Source: Rebecca billardiae RCC1528
Lineage: Eukaryota > Haptophyta
Length of the DNA: 64,000 bases
Assembly: GCA_965240325.2 (NCBI GenBank)
Contig: OZ251236.1
Coordinates: forward strand, 1,798,001 to 1,862,000
Direction: 5' to 3'
Positions 54,201 to 64,000 of the stretch are shown here, in pieces; position 1 is the first letter of the stretch; every line of letters starts with the position of its first letter. Both the position numbers and the translations under genes were made by a program. A model generated the notes under the pieces. It had not been told where the DNA came from. It saw only the letters and a list, made by a program, of their open reading frames with translations, and searched no databases.

Positions 54201-55333
54201 GGCCGCAGCACCCGCTGCTCGGGCGGCGCGCGTCGCTGCCCGCGCGCCCTGGCGCGCCGCCGCCGCCGCCGCCGCCGCCGCACGCGCACCCGACGGGGCG
54301 GCGCGCGTCGCTGCACCAGCGCCAGCTGCAGCTGCTGGCGGCAGACCCCGCCGGCGCGTGGGGCGCGGAGGGCGCGCCGCGCTGGGGCGCGGAGAGCGCC
54401 CGCCTCCGGCGCGTTGGCTCGATGCCCGAGCTGACAGTCCGGCCGGTCCTGCCGCCCTCGGGGCCGCGCGTGCACGCGAGCGCAAACGCGCCGCCGCCGC
54501 GCGCGTCCCCGGGCAGGCTCGCGGCCGTGACGCCCGAGCCGCCGCCCTCGCCGCCGCCCTCGCCGCCGGCCTCGGCGCCGCGCGAGCCGCCGCGCGAGCT
54601 GCAGGGCGCGCGGCGGCTCTCGAACGGCGCGCCCCTCCCCACGGTGAGCGCGGAGGCGAAGGCGGCCGCGCGCCGCGTGAGCGCGACCGCCGCGCGGCTG
54701 TCGCGCGCCGCCTCCTCCTCGAGGCGCGCGCGCGAGGTCTCGGCGCTGTGCACGCTGCTCGCCGCGTTCGCGCTCGACGCGGGCCCGAGCGAGTGGCTGG
54801 GCGCGCGCGTGCTCGGCGCGCTGATGACCGAGCTCGCAGACCCGCTCACCCCCTTCGAGCTGCGCGCGCTGCTGCGCACGTTTGACAGCGCGCACAGCGG
54901 GCGCGTGGCCGAGGCCGAGCTGGTCGGCTGGTACGCGTTGGGCTTCGAGGCGGAGCGGGGGCGAGCGGGCGGGTGGCGGCGGCGCGCCGCGGCGTGGGCG
55001 CCGCCGCCGCGCGCGCGCGCGCCGCTCTGCTGGGCGCTGCTGCTCGGCGGCACCGCCGGGCTCGCCGCCGGGCTGATCGCGGTCGGCGACCGAGTGCCGT
55101 CCGAGCGGCTCACGCCGATGCTCAACGCGTGGGGCGCGGCGCTCACGCTCGCGCTGTGCGTGCTCGAGCCCGCCGGCCTCGTGCTCGCGGGCTGGGCGCT
55201 GCCCGTCGCGCGCGGGCGCGCGCGCCGCCGCGTGGGCGCGCGCGCGCTCGGCGCGGCGGAGGCGGAGGCGGAGGCGGCGTCGCCAACGCCGGGCGGCCCG
55301 GCGCAGGCTCCGCGCTATCCAGAGCCCGCCTAG
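38232..55333 (+). CDS. Giant RCC1-propeller / SPPP-rod / IPT / REJ / GPS membrane receptor
   Basis: Exons: 38232-38389, 38493-38672, 38808-39161, 39285-39620, 39815-39994 and 40270-55333. They sum to 16,272 nt, an exact multiple of three, giving 5,423 aa. Approximate residues: signal peptide 1-20; seven RCC1-type repeats 25-438 (each with an HxC turn and a C-W/F-G-x-GQLG turn); Ser-Pro3 shaft 439-2936; three IPT/TIG domains 2940-3230 (PAAGPVGGGTAVTLAGAGF is one); REJ/PKD-like 3380-3975; GPS 4323-4386 (CRFW, GCG, CACDHLTEF, with the HL-T cleavage site intact); first membrane span 4438-4460; further spans near 4803, 4845, 5321 and 5355; EF-hand-like FDSAHSGRVAEAE near 5275. Polycystin-1 and REJ proteins share the REJ-GPS-membrane order and are autoproteolysed at GPS. 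The shaft should be hydroxylated and O-glycosylated into a polyproline II rod. A surface adhesion or mechanosensing role is inference. Exon 6 might hide short introns I cannot see. Confidence 0.82.
42241..43860 (+). repeat. Higher-order repeat, blocks 1,200 bp apart
   Basis: Blocks 42241-42660 and 43441-43860 align with a constant 1,200-bp offset (100 units of 12 nt). For example 42301-42360 and 43501-43560 are identical, as are 42421-42480 and 43621-43680. Other lines differ by a few bases, one giving a Leu for Ser (GTTGCC near 43827). Confidence 0.9.
44518..46245 (+). repeat. Two adjacent 864-bp tandem copies with a nested 144-bp duplication
   Basis: 44518-45381 and 45382-46245 are near-identical adjacent copies (864 bp, 72 units of 12 nt). 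Marker words such as CCACCCAGTCCGCCGCCAAG recur at exactly +864. Within each copy, a 144-bp block is itself tandem (45094-45237 and 45238-45381 in the first). A more diverged partial third copy begins at 46246. Near-identity implies recent expansion. Confidence 0.9.
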
Positions 55334-55560
55334 TCCATCAGCGGGCGGCGGCCGCCAGCGCCACACGAGCGAGCTCTGTGCGGACGCTGCGGACGATGCT
55401 GATGCTACAGTATTATATAATAGACGATCGTCATATACATATATATATATCAGCAGCATCGCCACGGCATATATCGCCGCCGTCATATATCGTCGTATCA
55501 TCATATATATGTATATATATATGATGCGCGCATCATCAGCATCGTCAGCATCGTCGTCAG
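55334..55560. other. Intergenic region with AT tracts
   Basis: Follows the giant gene's stop. TA-rich patches with GATGAT/CATCAT words occupy about 55410-55530. This is the probable 3' end region of the giant gene and possibly of the convergent minus-strand gene. Confidence 0.5.
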
Positions 55561-56561
55561 CATGCACTACTGGGTCTGCGCCATCACTCATCAGCACCGG
55601 CATCGGCACCACCATCTGGCCCATCATCGTGGTGCTGCCGCCCTCCGCCTTGATGTTCACGTCGAAGAAGCAGCAGATGCGGTTCTGCTCGCCGAGCGAG
55701 ACCGACTTGCCGGACCCGATGACGATCCGCGGGTAGCCGTTGCCGCTGTTCGGCTGGATGTCCAGGCGCGAGAGCGAGCCGGCCGCCTTGATCATCGGCA
55801 GCCCATCCTTCATCGTGACGAGGTCGCTGGTGCCGCCGCCCTTGAGGGAGACGAGGCGTACGGTCGTCTGGCTCATGTCCCTCTCGGTCAGGGTGAAGGC
55901 CTCCGCCGGGTAGGTTGTTGAGCCTGGTCGAAGGTCCCGACGACCACGAAGACGGAGGCAGCTCGTTCATCGACGAGATGTGCGCGTGGCTGCCCATCGT
56001 CATGTTGGCCACCATGCCGACGAGTCCACCGAGGCGCGCAGCGTCAACAGGTGGAGGTGCGTCATACTCGTAGCCGGGCTTGAGCACGCGAATGCCAACG
56101 TGAGCGTGCAGCTTCTCTCTCTCCTGGTGCAGCGATTGGCTAGCGCACCGCGGGTTCTCTTCGATACACTTGCTCACCAACGCCTGCAGTTGGACTCGGC
56201 TTGCGACTGCCTCGGGGCTTGTGACGATCTTGCCGACAAGCTCCCCGACGCCGAGGAGGTCACCGTCGTCGCCATGCGGGCAGAGAGTAAACTTCAAGAA
56301 CGCGTGGCCGTTGACACCCCCCTGCCTGCGGCTGAGAAACCGCAGGTTCCAATCGTCGGCGCCCGCAAGGGCACGCTTCAAGTCGATGGGGATCGAGCGC
56401 TTCCTCCTGCGGTAGCAGCAGGGCTCATGCGGAGTCTCATTGAGCGAGACCCACAGCAGTGTTAAGCCGGCAGCGTCTTGATCTCCACGCTGGTCGTCCT
56501 CGCGCCAGTCCGTGTCCTTGTCGTCGGTGCAGTGAATGGGGTACGCGTACAGATGCGACAT
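55561..56561 (-). CDS. Hypothetical protein, unresolved gene model (frame change)
   Basis: From the ATG at 56561 one minus frame runs through protein-like sequence (RRKRSIPIDLKRALAG, HAFLKFTLCPHGDDGD, HAHVGIRVLKPGYEYDA) to about 55905. From about 55940 a second frame carries convincing sequence (LTERDMSQTTVRLVSLKGGG, GNGYPRIVIGSGKSVSLGEQ) to about 55590. No GTGCGC-type donor joins them; a weak donor in CTCGGTGGACTC near 56029 and acceptor GACCAG near 55929 would. The second frame has no stop before running into the antisense of the giant gene, so a 3' intron, a missed stop or decay is needed. Family unknown. It may be a real intron-containing gene or a frameshifted relic. Confidence 0.4.
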
Positions 56562-56729
56562 CGTCGGTCGCGGACGGGCCGGCCGGGTCGAAGTCGTCGC
56601 CGAATGTTGCTGGCGACCGGTTGTTTTGACCGCGCGGCCGAGGGCTGGGCGCGGATTTCGGAACCAGTCCGGGCCTGTCCGGGGCGCAGAGGTTGCGAGA
56701 AGTTGCGACCCAAGCTCACGAGCGACACG
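56562..56729. promoter_or_regulatory. Bidirectional promoter of two small genes
   Basis: 168 bp between the divergent starts at 56561 and 56730. No recognised element. Confidence 0.35.
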
Positions 56730-57502
56730 ATGGCTCCTCGTCGACGCGGCGTGCGCCTCATTACTGCCGCACTGCTCCTCGGCTGCGGGGTGCTGGCAGG
56801 TGGAGATCCGGTGGTGCGCAACGGAGACCACGCCCGTGCCGAGGCAGTCGGATACCTGCGACGAGCCCTCGCGTACGTCTCGGCCCTGGGCTCCTCGACG
56901 GGCGCAGCCGTGGACGCGGTGGGTAGCTCCATCGACCAGCTGCAGCACGAGGCGGACGCGGGCGCGTTCGAGCGGAAGGTCGCGCAAATCCACGTGGACA
57001 TTCAGGCGCTGGCGAGCAGATCGTCGCCCTCGCGCTCGACGACGAGCGCCGAGCAGTCCGCGGACGAGTCGGTGGGCGGGGAGCCGCCGCTGCTCACGTC
57101 GTTTGTCTCGTGGGCGCTCGACCGCCCGGTGCCGTGGGAGCGGGACTGCAGCTGTTGCTACCCGTTCTGCCCCGCGGACAGGTGGTGCATTAAGCAGGGG
57201 GACAAGCGCTTCCTCGCGTGCGCCGGCCTCTCCGTCCGCCAACACCTGCGCATCGCCTTTGCAGACCAGTGCGCGCACACCGCGCCATGCGCCGTGCGCC
57301 GTGCGCGTGCGCCAAGCTGCCGACCTCACGCGCGCGACCTGCCCTGCCCACCGTGTGCCGCAGCCCTCGCATCTCGCTGGTCCTCGTGGGCATCGTTGTG
57401 ATCGTCGTGCACCTCTCCTTCAGTGCGCCGGCAAGTGCGCCGAGTGAGCGGCCACGTCGAGCCAAGGCCAGCTCTGCCAAGCAGAAGGCCAAGGCCTCCT
57501 GA
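56730..57502 (+). CDS. Small secreted/membrane protein with Cys-rich patch
   Basis: Exons are 56730-57268 and 57364-57502 (225 aa; exon sum 678 nt). The 95-bp intron begins GTGCGC and ends CCGCAG. A signal peptide (LITAALLLGCGVLAGG) is followed by a helical, partly charged region, then a Cys-rich patch CSCCYPFCPADRWC with a further Cys in FLACAG. After the splice junction comes a membrane segment ISLVLVGIVVIVVHLSF and a Lys/Arg/Ser tail, consistent with a type I membrane protein. Without splicing, exon 1 runs into an Arg-rich extension ending at 57401, which I consider intron read-through. Family not recognised. Confidence 0.65.
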
Positions 57503-58158
57503 TGATGACCGACGACACAGAATACAGTACAGATGGATGAGACGGGCATCATCATCATGGCCGCCGCTGGGCTCCGTCCGCCTCCAGCCTGTGCCATACT
57601 GCCAGCGCATGTTCAGGGCCAGCGGGCAGCCGTGGTCCGCTGAATAATATATATATAGTAGCAGCCTATATGCGCAGCATATCATCATCGTCATCGATCG
57701 ATCGTCATGCGTGCGCATATCATCATCATATCAGCAGACTCGTCGAGCTGCGTACGGTAGTACAGGCTGACGAGTATACTACGGTCGATCGTAGCTATTC
57801 CTGTACGAATATACGCGGTACGACGTATACGGGTATAGTGGGCGGCGCGCACGCACTGACGGTCTCGGCTGCGCGCGCGGGAGGTCGGACCCGCGGGACC
57901 GCCGGTCGCCGGAGCAGCAGGGCACGCTTTGACTTGGCACAGCTGATGTCGTGATATATATATGCCTGACGATGATGATGATGGCGAGGCTGATCGGGGT
58001 GCCGGGCCGTCTGGTTCCCGAGCCTGCGTGTGATGCCGATGCGCCGCTGCCCGACGCCCATCAGCATGCTCGGCGCTGGGCTCGCTGTGCACTTCGCTCT
58101 TCATGTCATTGCCACAGCGGTGAGTAGTGGTTGGAACAGCCGCCAGTATTCGTCGTAG
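57503..58158. other. Convergent intergenic region
   Basis: No supported gene. It contains ATCATC/GATGAT simple runs and short TA tracts near 57648-57656 and 57952-57962. It serves as the 3' flank of genes on both sides. Confidence 0.5.
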
Positions 58159-60182
58159 TTAGTAGTCCGAGTCGAGGTCCTCGATCTCGTCAGAGTCCGC
58201 GTCCGCGGCCTGCGACTCGTCCGCGTGCGCAGCCGGCCTGCTCGGCGGCGGCGGCTGGTGCTCGGCGGCACCGGGCGGCGCCGGCGCGACAGGTGCCGCC
58301 ACTGCCACGAGCGCCACGCCCACGGGCGCGGCGGGCGCTGCGGGCGCGAGCGCGGGCTGCGGCGGGCCGAGTGGCTGGGCGGCCGTCGGCGCGGCGAGGA
58401 TCGGGGTGGCGGACACGACGGGCGTGGGCAGCGGCGCGGCGGGCACCGCGCCGCCCGCAGCCGCGCCCGGCGCGGTGCTCGCCTCGTGCGCGCGCTTGCC
58501 CAGCACGGGCGGCGGCGGCGCGGCCGCGGCCGCGCCGCCACCTCCGCGGCCGCGCCCACGCCCGCGCCCGCCGGGCGGCGCGCCCGCGGCGGTCGTCGTC
58601 GTCGGCGTGGGCGGCGCGAGCGGCAGGCTGAGGTCGAGCTGCGCGCCCAGCGCCACGAGCAGGGGCGCGCCCAGCCACGCCGCGTCCGCCGCGCCGCCCA
58701 TCCTTGCGCTGAGCACGGCGACCGCCGAGCGCCTGAACGCGGCCACGTCGAGCGCCAGCCGCGCGCGCTCTTTCACCGCGGGCGCCAGCCGCCACAGCAG
58801 CGCCCCCGCGCGCAGGCAGAGGCCGCGGTGGTGGCGCGCCGTCCAGAGGCGCGGCGCGCACAGGTCGGGGCTGGGGTGTGGGCTGGGGCGGCCCGCCTCC
58901 GCGCCTCTGGCCTCGCCCCTGGCCTCGCCGCGCTCCGCCGAGAGGTGCGCGCGCGAGTACGCCATGCGCCAGGAGAAGCGCACCGCGCCGAGCGACGGGC
59001 GCGCGCCGCCCGCGCCGTCGCCGCCGCCGCCCGCCTCTGCGCCCGCCTCTGCGCCCGGCTGCGCGCCCTGCGTGCCGAGTGCCCCGTGCGCGCCCTGCAG
59101 TGCCCCCTGCGCGCCCGGCTGCGCGCCCTGCGTGGTGAGTGCCGCCTGCGCGCCCTCCCACGCGCGGATGAGCGCCTGCGGCCGCTCGACGTACAGCGCA
59201 GCGCACAGCAGCGCGAACGCCTCCTCCACGTCGCCCAGCGCCTCGGCCGCCTCGGCGCGCGCCACGTGCGCGGCCGAGAGCGCGGGCGCGCGCGCGTACG
59301 CCGCCGCCAGCCCGCTGGCCGCGTCCGCGAGCACGGCGCGCGCGCGGCGTGCGCGGCGCGCCGATTCGGTCTCGGCCGCTGCGGCCGCGGGGCGGCGCGC
59401 GGGCTGCTCGCAGGCGGAGCCGTCCGGCTCGGAGGGGTGCGCCTCGAGCGCGTCGAGCAGCGCGTCCGCCGCCGCCTCGTCCGCGCTGCGCGCCGCGCCG
59501 CCGCCGCCGCCGCGCGCGGGCGACGCGGCGTGCGCGGCCGCGCGGCGCGTGCCCGCGCGCGCGCCCGCGCCGGCCTCGCTCGGCGCGGGCTCAGCGGCGG
59601 CGGCGGCGGCGGCGGTGGCGGGCGCGCCGTCGGCCGGCACGGGCGCGGCCCCGCCCCCGCCCACCCCTTCGGCGGCCCCGCCGCCCGCCTGCCCCGCCGC
59701 CGCGCGCAGCAGCCCCATCGCCATCTCCGCGCGCGCGCCGTGCAGCGCGCACAAGCCGTCCGCCAGCCGCGGGCAGCGGCCGCGCGCGCCGCGCGTGCGC
59801 CGCGCCGCCTCCTCGGCGCGCGCGTGGCCGAGCGCGGCCGCGAGCAGCTCGAGCTGCTGCGCGGGGGGGGCGAGCAGCGCGGCGCTCAGCCGCGCGGCGA
59901 GGAGCGCGCACAGCCAGCGCGCCGCGCGCGACGGGCCGTGCGCGTGCGCGTGCGCGTGCGCCGCGCCCGCGCCCGCCTCGCCGGCCGCGCCCGCGCACGC
60001 GTGCGCCCGCAGCGTGCGGAGGCAGCGGCGCGCCCACGGCTGCGCAGCCTCGAGCGCGGGCGCGAGCGGCGCGGCCTCGCGCACGGCCGCGGGCACGGAC
60101 GCCGCCTCCACCACCGCGTTGGCCAGCGTGAGCGCCGCCTCCAGCTGCAGCCCGCCGCCGTCGCCGTCAGCGCCAACGCCGT

Positions 60183-60215
<33 letters not shown>

Positions 60216-61339
60216 GCGGCCGGCGCGGCCGCGGTGCCGCGCAGCGCGCCGCCCAGCCCACCGCGTCGGCCGCGTCGGCGAGCCAGTCGCCCAGGCAGGC
60301 GGCGGCGGCGGCGCAGGCGAGCTCGTCCTCCGCGCCGCCGTCGCCGAGCGCGCGGCCGTCGCCAATCTCGACCGCGAGCCACCAGCGCGCGCGCGCGCAC
60401 TGCGCGCGCACCAGCGCCGCCGCCGCGCGCTCGGCCGCGCCGGCCGCGCCGCCGCCGGCCTCGGCCGCGGCCGCCGCGTCGTCGGCGCCGGCGCCGGCCG
60501 CGGCCGCGTCGGCGGGCGGCGTCGGCGCGGGCGGCGGCGGCGGCACGCGCGCGCGCGCCGCCTCGAGCCGCTCGGCCAGCCCGTGCGCCGCGCGCCTCGC
60601 CGCGACGGCGCGCGCCGCCGTCTCCTCCGCCCCGCCCTGTCCCTCCGCCCACAGCGCGCCCGCCTCCACCGCCGCGGCCGCCAGCGCCGCGCGGCAGCCG
60701 AGGGCGGGCAGCGACAGAGCGGCGCGCGCCTCGGCGCCGCGGACGAGGGCGTCGATGGCGGCCGCCCAGCGCGGCTCGGGCGCGGCGGCGGGCGTGCCGG
60801 CGGCGCCGCCCTCCGCCGCGCGGAGGGGCGGCGGCGCGCGCAGGCACTCCGCGACGGCGCCGACCACGGCGCGCGCCGCGCCCGCGTTCGCGCCCGCCGC
60901 CGCGTCCGGCCGCGCCCCCAGCGGCGGCGTGCGCAGCAGCAGCGCGAGCAGCTGGTGCAGCTCGACGGCGGAGGGGAGCAGCCGCAGCAGCGCGCACCCG
61001 TCCGAGCGCGCGCTCGCGCCCGGCGCCATCGGCAGGCTCGCCAGCCCCACCTCCGCCGCCGCCGCGGCGGCGGCGGCAGCGGCGGCGGCGGCCGCGGCCG
61101 TGGCGGTGGCGGCGCCGCCGCCACCGCCGGCGGGTGCGCGTGCGCCGCGCACAGCGGGCAGCCGCCACTGCGCCGCAAGCCCCGAGAGCGCGCGCAGCGC
61201 GGCGCGCGCGACCTCGTCCGCGCGCCGCGCCTCGCGTCGCGCGCGCCGCGCGCTCGCGCCGCCGCCCGCCTCGCCGCCCGCGCCGGACGAGCCGTCGGAG
61301 GCGGCGGCGCCGCCATCGGCGCCGCCGCCGCCGCCGCTT

Positions 61340-61378
<39 letters not shown>

Positions 61379-62390
61379 GAGTGGCGGTCGGAGGAGCAGC
61401 GGTCGGTGTCGCTGCCGCTGCCCTCGCCCTCGGCTGCGCTGTCCGACTCGCCCGAGTCCGCGCTGCACGCCGCCGCGCCGAGCCGGCCGCTCGCTCGCCG
61501 CGCGCGCGGCGCGCCGCCCGCGCCGCCGCCGCGCGCCGCCGGCGCGAGCGCGGCCGCGCGCAGCGCGCCCGCCGCCGCGGCTGCGATGCGCAGGAAGGCG
61601 AGCGCGGCGGCGGTGCCGACGCCGCCGGTGCGGAACGGCACGGTGACGACGGGCAGCGCGTGCGCGCACAGCCGCACCACGCCCTCCCGCGCGCGCGCCT
61701 CCCCCGCCCCCAGCGCCAGCACCGCGGCCGCGCCCACCGCCACACTCGCCGCATCTGTGAGCAACACGCGCACGCGCGCCGCGCGCGCGTGCGCGCACAG
61801 GGCGCGCGCGGCGGCGGCGAGGGCGAGCGCCGCCGGCCGCGCGTCGAGGCACTCGGCGGGCGGGCCGTCGGGCTCCTCGGTCAGCGCGCGCGCGCTGAAC
61901 GCGCGCAGCGCCGCCGCGCACGCCAGCGCCGCCGCGCGCAGTGCCAGCTGCGCGCGCCGCATCTGCGGGCCGGCGGCGGGCGGCAGCGCGGCACGGCCGC
62001 CGCCGCCGCCGCCGCCGTCGGCGCCGTCGTCGGCGTCGTCGGCGTCGTCGGCGAGCCCGTCGGCGGCGGCGGCGTCGGCGTCAGCGGCGGCGCGCAGCAT
62101 CGGCAGCGAGAAGTACACCTCCTCCAGCGCGAGCGCGAGCAGCGCAGCCAGCGGCAGCGGCAGCGGCGGCGGCAGCGGCTCGAGCGGCGGCGGCAGCGGC
62201 GCGGCGGGGCGCGCGGCCGCGCCGCGCTCCGCGCCCGCGGCGGCCGCGCCCGCGGCCTGCAGGGACAGGCGCGCGCGCGCCTCGCACGCGGCGCAGAACG
62301 CGTCGGCGACGAGCTCGAACGCGCCGCCCAGCTCGGCGCCGCCCGCCGCCGCCGCACCGACCGCGCCGCCCGCCGCCACAGCGCCGCTGA

Positions 62391-62425
<35 letters not shown>

Positions 62426-64000
62426 GCGGCGGCGCCGCCGCCGCCGGGCGCGCACGCGGCCGCGGCCTCGCCGAGCAGCGCGTCGACGGCGTCGAGCGAG
62501 ACGGCGCCGGCGTGCGCGGCGTGCGCGCCGCCCACGTGCACGTACCGCCTCGCGCCCACCTCGCGCAGCGCGCCGCCCAGCCGCGCCAGCTGGCGTGTGC
62601 GCGCCAGCTCTGTGAGCGAGGCGGCCAGCGCGCGCTCCGAGAGGGGAGCTAGCCAGAACCCTCGCAAGGGGGGCGGCGGCGCGGGGGCGTGCGCGGGGGC
62701 GGAGGGCGGGGCGAGCGCGCGCAGCGCCTGGCTGGCGAGCGCCTGCGCCGCCGCGTCGCGCCCCTCGCACCGCGCCAGCGCCTGCAGCGCCGCGAGGCGG
62801 CGCGCGCGCCACGCGGCGGCGCGCTCGCGCGGCGCGGCGGCGGCGCAGCCACCGGCCAAGGCGAGCGTGGCGCGCGCGAGCGCGCTCGCCGAGAGCAGCG
62901 CGCGCGCGTGCGCGGGGCCGAGCGGCGCGCTCGTGCCCGGGCCGCTGCCCGCGTGCTCCGACGCCGCGCCGTCGCCAAGGTTGCCGCCGACGCCGCCGAC
63001 GCCGCCGTCGTCGGCGCCGCCGCCGGCCGCGCGGCCGCGGCCGCGGCCGCGGCCGCGGCCGCGGCCGCCGCGCCCGCGGCCGCGGCCGCGCGCCGCCGCC
63101 GCCTCCGCGCTCGCGGCGGCCGGCGGCGGCACGGCGCCGCCGAGCCGCCCGCCCTCGGCCGCGCCGTCCGCGCCGCCGCCGCCCGCGCCCGCCCCGCCGG
63201 GCCCGAGCCGTGCGCCCGCGGCCGCGCTCGGGCGGTGCGCGTGCTGTGCCCGCTGTGCGCCGTGCGTGTGTGCGCGCGCCTGCAGACGCTCCGCCAGCAG
63301 CTCGGCGACTGCGAGGAGGAGGGCGGGGGCGGCGGGGCCGAGGGCGGCGTCGGCGGTGCGCGCGAGGCTGGCGGGGTGCCAGCACGCGGGCAGCGCGGCA
63401 GCCGCGCCGCCGCCGCCGCCCGTGTCGGCGCCGCCCTCGGCGGCGGCGCCGCGCGCGCCGCCCGCCGCCGCCGCGTCGGCGGCCGCGCCCGCGCCGCCGC
63501 CGCCGCCGCCGCCGCCGCCGTCCGCGCCGCCGTCGCGGCCACCGCCCTCGCGGCTGACGAGGTCGTCGAAGAGCTCGAGGACGGCGTCGCCCAGCTGCGC
63601 CGCGGCGCGCGCGCTCCCGCCGTCGAGCCCGCCCTCCTCGCCGCCGCGCGCCTCGGGCCAGCCGTCCGCCATCGTGCGCAGCGCAGCCCAGCACAGCGCG
63701 CGCAGCGGCAGCGGCGCACGCGCCGCCAGCGCGTCCAGAGAGGCGCACAACGCGGCGGGCGCGGCGGGCGGCTCGGGGGTCGGCGCGGTCGGGGCGCCGC
63801 GCCCGCGGGCCGCGCGGCCGCCCGGCGAGCCGCCGCCGCGCGCGCCGCGCCCGCCGCCGCGCTCGGCGCGCGGCGGCGGCGGCGGCGCGGCGGGCGGCGG
63901 CGCGGCCGCGGCGGCGCGCGCGCACGCGCGCCCGAGCGCGCGCGCGACGCGCGCCACCGCCGCCTCGCCCCACCCGTCGGCGGTGCGCGCGGACGTGCGC
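58159..64000 (-). CDS. Very large Ala-rich protein, 5' partial
   Basis: One minus-strand frame is open from the window edge to the stop at 58159-58161 (over 1,940 residues). It is dominated by Ala, Gly, Leu, Arg and Pro, with helical Leu/Ala stretches that suggest HEAT/ARM-like repeats (LLRLLPSAVELHQLLALLLR), homopolymeric Gly and Ala runs, an uninterrupted run of about 12 Asp (61344-61380) and an acidic C-terminus DSDEIEDLDSDY. Other frames are also long because GC-only DNA lacks stops; this one is preferred for its hydrophobic periodicity and acidic tail. The family is not recognised. A Rix1/PELP1-type nuclear scaffold is a guess from the helical repeats plus acidic end. Undetected introns are possible. 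Confidence 0.5.

Noticed and set aside
58225-62652. Plus-strand open frame of about 1,475 codons opposite the large Ala-rich gene
   Set aside because: Arg/Ala-rich composition without hydrophobic periodicity or domains; explained by lack of AT-containing stop codons.

Overview
The window looks like nuclear DNA of a photosynthetic protist with a complex (secondary, red-type) plastid; a haptophyte-like alga is my best guess, inferred rather than shown. Coding DNA is extremely GC-rich with almost only G/C at third positions. Genes carry few, short GT-AG introns. Intergenic DNA is cut by long (TA)n tracts. Several proteins carry an N-terminal signal peptide, in two cases with an A-F junction (SAF, DAF), as in bipartite plastid presequences. 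Plant-type DYRKP kinase, heme oxygenase, plastid EF-G and a type II NAD(P)H dehydrogenase fit an alga.

Layout. 1-1.6 kb: 3' part of a Cys-rich membrane protein gene. 1.8-2.65 kb: a putative inverted-repeat-bounded insertion holding a broken retroelement-like fragment. 3-10.6 kb: plant-type DYRK kinase, Aurora-type kinase, and a multipass membrane protein with an EF-hand-like loop. 10.6-15.4 kb: an island without recognisable genes but with a dense TGACA/TGTCA repeat cluster. 15.4-24.3 kb: heme oxygenase, a duplicated Cys-module protein, ankyrin protein, GT47 exostosin-like glycosyltransferase, MYND protein and plastid-type NDH-2. 24.9-33.7 kb: condensin subunit CAP-G, plastid EF-G, a Pro-rich membrane protein and a RING-CH/DUF179 fusion. 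34.9-37.8 kb: multipass membrane protein with a TIR-like domain. 38.2-55.3 kb: one giant gene. 55.5-64 kb: an unresolved gene, a small Cys-rich membrane protein and the 3' part of a very large Ala-rich protein gene.

The standout is the giant gene. Six exons sum to 16,272 nt, an exact multiple of three (5,423 residues). The predicted protein has a signal peptide, a complete seven-repeat RCC1-type propeller, a shaft of about 2,500 residues of Ser-Pro-Pro-Pro repeats, three IPT/TIG domains, a REJ/PKD-like region, a GAIN/GPS autoproteolysis motif with an intact HL-T site, membrane segments and an EF-hand-like loop. It resembles a polycystin-1/REJ-type receptor whose ectodomain has been extended by an extensin or agglutinin-like rod with a propeller head. 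The shaft DNA contains nested higher-order repeats, including two adjacent 864-bp copies and blocks 1,200 bp apart.

Two genome-wide habits are visible. Twelve of the 15 introns I can place begin GTGCGC rather than GTRAGT, and 13 end CGCAG. Genes often sit head to head with 170-470 bp between start codons, implying shared promoters. Cell-cycle genes (Aurora, CAP-G), plastid functions (heme oxygenase, EF-G, NDH-2) and surface/secretory functions (GT47, giant receptor, TIR-like protein) are interleaved; I see no functional gene cluster.
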